Below are positions 5,646 through 6,675 of a stretch of 6,675 nucleotides of DNA, in pieces. Position 1 is the first letter of the stretch. Each line of letters begins with the position of its first letter. The notes under the pieces are model-generated. The model did not search any database and was not told the DNA's origin. It was given only the letters and a program-made list of their open reading frames with translations. Made by a program: the position numbers and the translations under genes. This stretch comes from Desulfobacterales bacterium (GTDB lineage: Bacteria > Desulfobacterota > Desulfobacteria > Desulfobacterales > Desulfobacteraceae), in assembly GCA_022361135.1 (NCBI GenBank), contig JAKSBM010000487.1:1-6675 (forward strand), read 5' to 3'.

Positions 5646-5650
5646 TCCTT
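5646..5650 (-). promoter_or_regulatory. Ribosome binding site deciding the pxpA start
   Basis: AAGGA on the minus strand has a 7-nt spacer to the ATG at 5638 and a 1-nt spacer to the in-frame ATG at 5644. The spacing selects 5638, giving a product that starts MTTIDLNCDMGE, as usual for the family. Confidence 0.7.
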
Positions 5651-5681
5651 ATCAAGAAACTCGGGTTCATATGGGGATTGC

Positions 5682-6675
5682 CTATTTTCCTGCCATGAGA
5701 TTGGGCAGATAGAGGGCAATGTCCGGGAAAATGGTCAAAATGGCCGTGGTCAGCAACATTAAAAAGAAAAAGGGCAATGCCATGCGGGCAATCTTCATGA
5801 TGGGATCACCGGTGAGGCCCTGGATGACAAAGAGGTTAAAGCCCACGGGGGGTGTGATCTGGGAAACCTCCACCATGAGGATGAGGTAGATGCCGAACCA
5901 GATGGGGTCAAACCCGGCCTGGGTCACCATGGGCAGGGCGATGGGCAGGGTCATGACCACGATGGAAAAGCCGTCCAGGAGACAGCCCAGCACAATGTAG
6001 ACACAGCCCAGCATCACCATGAGCATATAGGGGGAAAGATTCATTTCGGTAATGGCCTGGGTAATGGCCGCCGGGATCCCCAAAAAGCCCATGGCACGGG
6101 AAAGGAAGCCCGCCCCCACCACGATGAGCATAATCATGGCATTGGTTTTCACGGCCCCCTTCAGGCACTCCATGAGGATGGCCCAGGTCATGTGGCGGTT
6201 GATCACGGCAAAGGAAAGGGCACCGAAAACACCCAGGGCGGCGGCTTCGGTGGGTGTGGCAAAGCCGCCGTAGATACTGCCCAGGACCATGAGAATCAGT
6301 GCCAGGGTGGGCAGCAGATCTTTAAGACCGGTGATGCGGTCGGCCCAGGTATAGGATTCCTGGGTGGCCGGCGCAATGTCTGGATCCTTAATGCCCCGGT
6401 AAATGATATAGGCGGAATACACCCCGGCCAGAAGCAGGCCGGGAAGGACACCGGCCATGAACATTTTGCCGATGGAAACCTCGGCCAGGATGGCGTAAAT
6501 GATCATGATCAGGGAGGGGGGGATGAGGAATCCCAGGGTCCCGGCCCCGGCCAGGGAGCCCACGGCCAGATCCCGGTTGTAGCCCATTTTATTGAATTCG
6601 GATAGGGTGATGCGTCCCACGGTGGCCGTGGTGGCGGCCGAGGAGCCGGAAACCGCGGCAAAGAGGGTACAGGAG
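5682..6675 (-). CDS. dctM: TRAP transporter large permease subunit (DctM family), 5' end cut by window
   Basis: 330 residues of a DctM-type permease are visible. The frame stays open to the window edge, so about 100 N-terminal residues of the usual 430 or so are missing. The GTG at 6620 is an internal codon, because LFAAVSGSSAATTATVGR reads straight through it and matches the conserved SGSS region of DctM. Other family landmarks are GFLIPPS, GGFATPTEAAALGV, the CLLDGFSIVVMTLPI segment and SQITPPVGFNLFVIQG. Roughly seven to eight hydrophobic membrane segments alternate with short loops. DctM is the Na+- or proton-coupled membrane channel of a tripartite periplasmic transporter and needs a DctP binding protein and a DctQ small subunit, whose genes would lie upstream outside the window. 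The pxpA and pxpB genes 43 bp downstream suggest that the cargo is 5-oxoproline or a related carboxylate, as known for pyroglutamate-binding TRAP receptors of Bordetella. The substrate is an inference from context. Confidence 0.95.
   Translation of the reverse strand, partial: SCTLFAAVSGSSAATTATVGRITLSEFNKMGYNRDLAVGSLAGAGTLGFLIPPSLIMIIYAILAEVSIGKMFMAGVLPGLLLAGVYSAYIIYRGIKDPDIAPATQESYTWADRITGLKDLLPTLALILMVLGSIYGGFATPTEAAALGVFGALSFAVINRHMTWAILMECLKGAVKTNAMIMLIVVGAGFLSRAMGFLGIPAAITQAITEMNLSPYMLMVMLGCVYIVLGCLLDGFSIVVMTLPIALPMVTQAGFDPIWFGIYLILMVEVSQITPPVGFNLFVIQGLTGDPIMKIARMALPFFFLMLLTTAILTIFPDIALYLPNLMAGK

Noticed and set aside
4961..5698. Gly/His-rich plus-strand open frame (245 codons) opposite pxpA
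   Set aside because: It is a shadow of pxpA; the His-rich look comes from reversed Met/Ala-rich codons such as ATG read as CAT.

Overview
The window is compact, GC-rich bacterial chromosomal DNA with no rRNA, tRNA, CRISPR array, insertion sequence or phage gene that I can see. The gene mix (acetoacetate-CoA ligase, a TRAP carboxylate transporter next to 5-oxoprolinase genes, a non-heme ferritin) and the protein style suggest an anaerobic or microaerobic Gram-negative, most likely a delta-proteobacterium (Desulfobacterota, Desulfobacterales-like). That placement is an inference from overall resemblance, because no phylogenetic marker is present. All genes share the same GC-rich codon style and nothing looks freshly transferred.

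Layout. 1-543 (+): the last 180 codons of an acetoacetyl-CoA synthetase, closed by a strong intrinsic terminator. 610-1464 (+): a class I SAM-dependent methyltransferase whose ribosome binding site directly abuts that terminator's U-run. 1489-1995 (+): a complete FtnA-type ferritin, 24 bp downstream of the methyltransferase and probably co-transcribed with it. 1996-2165: a convergent intergenic region with a run of inverted repeats and a bidirectional terminator. 2166-2972 (-): a Cys- and Trp-free protein of unknown function, preceded by a good match to a sigma-28 (FliA) flagellar promoter. 2973-3201: a divergent promoter region. 3202-3999 (+): a SpoU/TrmH-family RNA methyltransferase that lacks a Shine-Dalgarno. 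4000-4163: a second convergent region with a strong bidirectional terminator. 4164-6675 (-): the 3' part of a catabolic operon, reading dctM (TRAP large permease, cut by the window edge), then pxpA, then pxpB.

How the genes work together. The minus-strand operon fits uptake of a small carboxylate, plausibly 5-oxoproline (pyroglutamate), by a TRAP transporter, followed by ATP-dependent opening to glutamate by 5-oxoprolinase. The third 5-oxoprolinase subunit gene, pxpC, is not next to pxpB because the operon ends in a terminator there. It must lie upstream beyond the window, elsewhere in the genome, or be absent. The synthetase would feed acetoacetate into acetoacetyl-CoA. The methyltransferase-ferritin pair and the putatively FliA-controlled unknown protein are the least explained parts. 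I found no clear evidence of an entirely new multi-gene system.
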